NCBI GenBank assembly: GCA_946477505.1
Contig: CAMKYP010000233.1
Coordinates: 1-6,412 of the forward strand
DNA length: 6,412 bases
Direction: 5' to 3'
From: an uncultured Dechloromonas sp.
GTDB taxonomy: Bacteria > Pseudomonadota > Gammaproteobacteria > Burkholderiales > Rhodocyclaceae
In this document: positions 5,304 to 6,412 of the stretch, in pieces
Layout of the letters: every line of letters starts with the position of its first letter
Numbering within the stretch: position 1 is the first letter of the stretch
Translations under genes and position numbers: made by a program
Notes under the pieces: generated by a model
The model's database searches: none
What the model was told of the DNA's origin: nothing
The model's input: only the letters and a program-made list of their open reading frames with translations

Positions 5304-6412
5304 TTATAGAAAGCGTTCGAGCAGGACGTTCAGGAAGCGCCGGCCCTTCGCGGTCGGCGCAATTTTTTCGGGACCGACTTCGAGCAGCCCCTCGGCTTCG
5401 GCAGCCTTCAGTTGCGGCAGGATGCCGTTGAGCGAACGGGCCGTGCGCGCTTCGAACAGCGACGGATGAAAGCCGTCAGCCAGGCGCAGGGCATTCATCA
5501 TGAACTCGAAGGGTAGGCTGGTTGCCTCGACTTCGTTGTGTTCCTGAACCGCGTTGCCACGGCGGATGTTGTCCAGATAGGCCTTGGGGTGTTTGTGGCG
5601 CATCTGGCGCAGCACCCGGTCGTGCAGGGTCAGTTTCGAATGGGCGCCGGCACCGATGCCGAGGTAGTCGCCAAAGTACCAGTAATTCAGGTTGTGCTTG
5701 CACTGGCGGCCGGGCAGGGCAAAGGCCGAGGTTTCGTAGTTGGTGAAGCCGACCTGTGCCAGTCGCGCCTCGATGGCTTCCTGCATGTCGGCACAAAGGT
5801 CACCCTCTGGCAGTTCCGGCGGAAAGGCCGCAAAGCGGGTGTTCGGCTCCAGGGTCAGTTGATAGCAGGAGAGGTGGGTCGGCGAGAAACTCAGTGCCGT
5901 TTCGACATCCGTGAGTGCTTGTTCGTGCGTCTGGCCGGGCAGGCCGTACATCAGGTCGAGGTTGAAGGTCTCGAAATGCTGGCCGGCGAGCTGGGCCGCA
6001 CGCTTGGCTTCGGCTGCGCCATGGATGCGCCCGAGGGCCTGCAGGTGGTCGTCGTTGAAACTCTGGATGCCGAGCGACAGGCGATTCACGCCGGCCGCGC
6101 GGAAACCGGCGAATTTCCCGGCTTCGACCGTGCCTGGGTTGGCTTCCAGCGTGATTTCGGCATCCGGCGCCAGCATGGCCAGGGCGCGGAAGGCGGCGAG
6201 CAATTCGTCGATGGCGGTTGGCGAGAGGAGGCTGGGCGTGCCGCCGCCGAAGAAGACGCTGACCACCGGCCGGCCCCAGATGAGCGGGAGCGCCGATTGC
6301 AGGTCGGCAATGAGCGCATCGACGTATTCGCGTTCGGGAATGGTCTCCCCGGCCTCATGCGAATTGAAGTCGCAGTACGGGCATTTCTGCACGCACCACG
6401 GCACATGGACGT
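5304..6412 (-). CDS. hemW: HemW, radical SAM heme chaperone (N-terminus outside window)
   Basis: HemW is a radical-SAM-family protein that binds heme and is implicated in delivering it to target proteins; older annotations call it oxygen-independent coproporphyrinogen III oxidase. About 368 residues are visible, and the reading frame stays open to the window edge, entering as Val-His-Val-Pro-Trp-Cys. The GTG at 6404 is therefore an internal valine and not a start. The cluster motif CVQKCPYC (nucleotides 6372-6395) is followed by Asp-Phe; true HemN has a further cysteine where this Phe lies, which favours HemW. Other landmarks are 'FFGGGTPSLL', 'EANPGTV', 'RLSLGIQSF', 'LDLMYGLPGQT' and 'KHNLNYWYFGDYLGIGAGAHS'. 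The C-terminal part is a HemN_C-like winged-helix region. Probably only about ten N-terminal residues are missing. It converges on the lipoprotein gene. Confidence 0.95.
   Translation of the reverse strand, partial: VHVPWCVQKCPYCDFNSHEAGETIPEREYVDALIADLQSALPLIWGRPVVSVFFGGGTPSLLSPTAIDELLAAFRALAMLAPDAEITLEANPGTVEAGKFAGFRAAGVNRLSLGIQSFNDDHLQALGRIHGAAEAKRAAQLAGQHFETFNLDLMYGLPGQTHEQALTDVETALSFSPTHLSCYQLTLEPNTRFAAFPPELPEGDLCADMQEAIEARLAQVGFTNYETSAFALPGRQCKHNLNYWYFGDYLGIGAGAHSKLTLHDRVLRQMRHKHPKAYLDNIRRGNAVQEHNEVEATSLPFEFMMNALRLADGFHPSLFEARTARSLNGILPQLKAAEAEGLLEVGPEKIAPTAKGRRFLNVLLERFL

Noticed and set aside
6086..6406. An ATG at 6406 on the minus strand as the start of a separate protein.
   Set aside because: It is in a different frame from hemW and yields an Arg/Ser-rich shadow. 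The hemW frame continues unbroken past it to the window edge.

Overview
The window is a GC-rich, gene-dense stretch of ordinary bacterial chromosome with eight protein genes and short gaps. ThiG, TrmB, RdgC, YchJ-type, YidB-type and HemW proteins together with a periplasmic c5-like cytochrome point to a proteobacterium. The wording of ThiG and HemW suggests a betaproteobacterium, perhaps of the Rhodocyclales (Dechloromonas/Azoarcus-like). That placement is inference from recalled family sequences, not a search. I see no mobile element, CRISPR array, tRNA, rRNA or phage gene.

Positions 1-1894 hold thiS and thiG, which make the thiazole half of thiamine, followed by trmB, the tRNA m7G46 methyltransferase. 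trmB overlaps thiG by an ATGA junction, so a housekeeping tRNA gene appears translationally coupled to a vitamin gene. A -10-like hexamer sits exactly seven bases before the thiS start, so the thiS message may be leaderless.

Positions 1895-2646 form a compact single-gene unit. A sigma70-like promoter begins directly after the trmB stop. It drives an exported diheme cytochrome made of two c5-like domains that align without a gap, and the unit ends in a clear intrinsic terminator. The start of this gene is AT-rich and carries two inverted repeats.

Positions 2647-4120 hold rdgC, encoding a DNA-binding modulator of RecA, with its own extended -10 promoter. It is joined by another ATGA overlap to a small YchJ-type protein with an N-terminal SEC-C zinc motif.

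Positions 4121-5300 hold a YidB-family gene of unknown function and, 16 bp further on, a YiaD-like outer-membrane lipoprotein with a glycine zipper and an OmpA peptidoglycan-binding domain.

Positions 5304-6412 hold hemW on the opposite strand, converging on the lipoprotein gene with only 3 bp between the stop codons. Its first few codons lie outside the window. Overall I see no clearly new system. The points most worth a second look are the cytochrome's leader and duplication, the leaderless thiS candidate, and the two coupled gene pairs.
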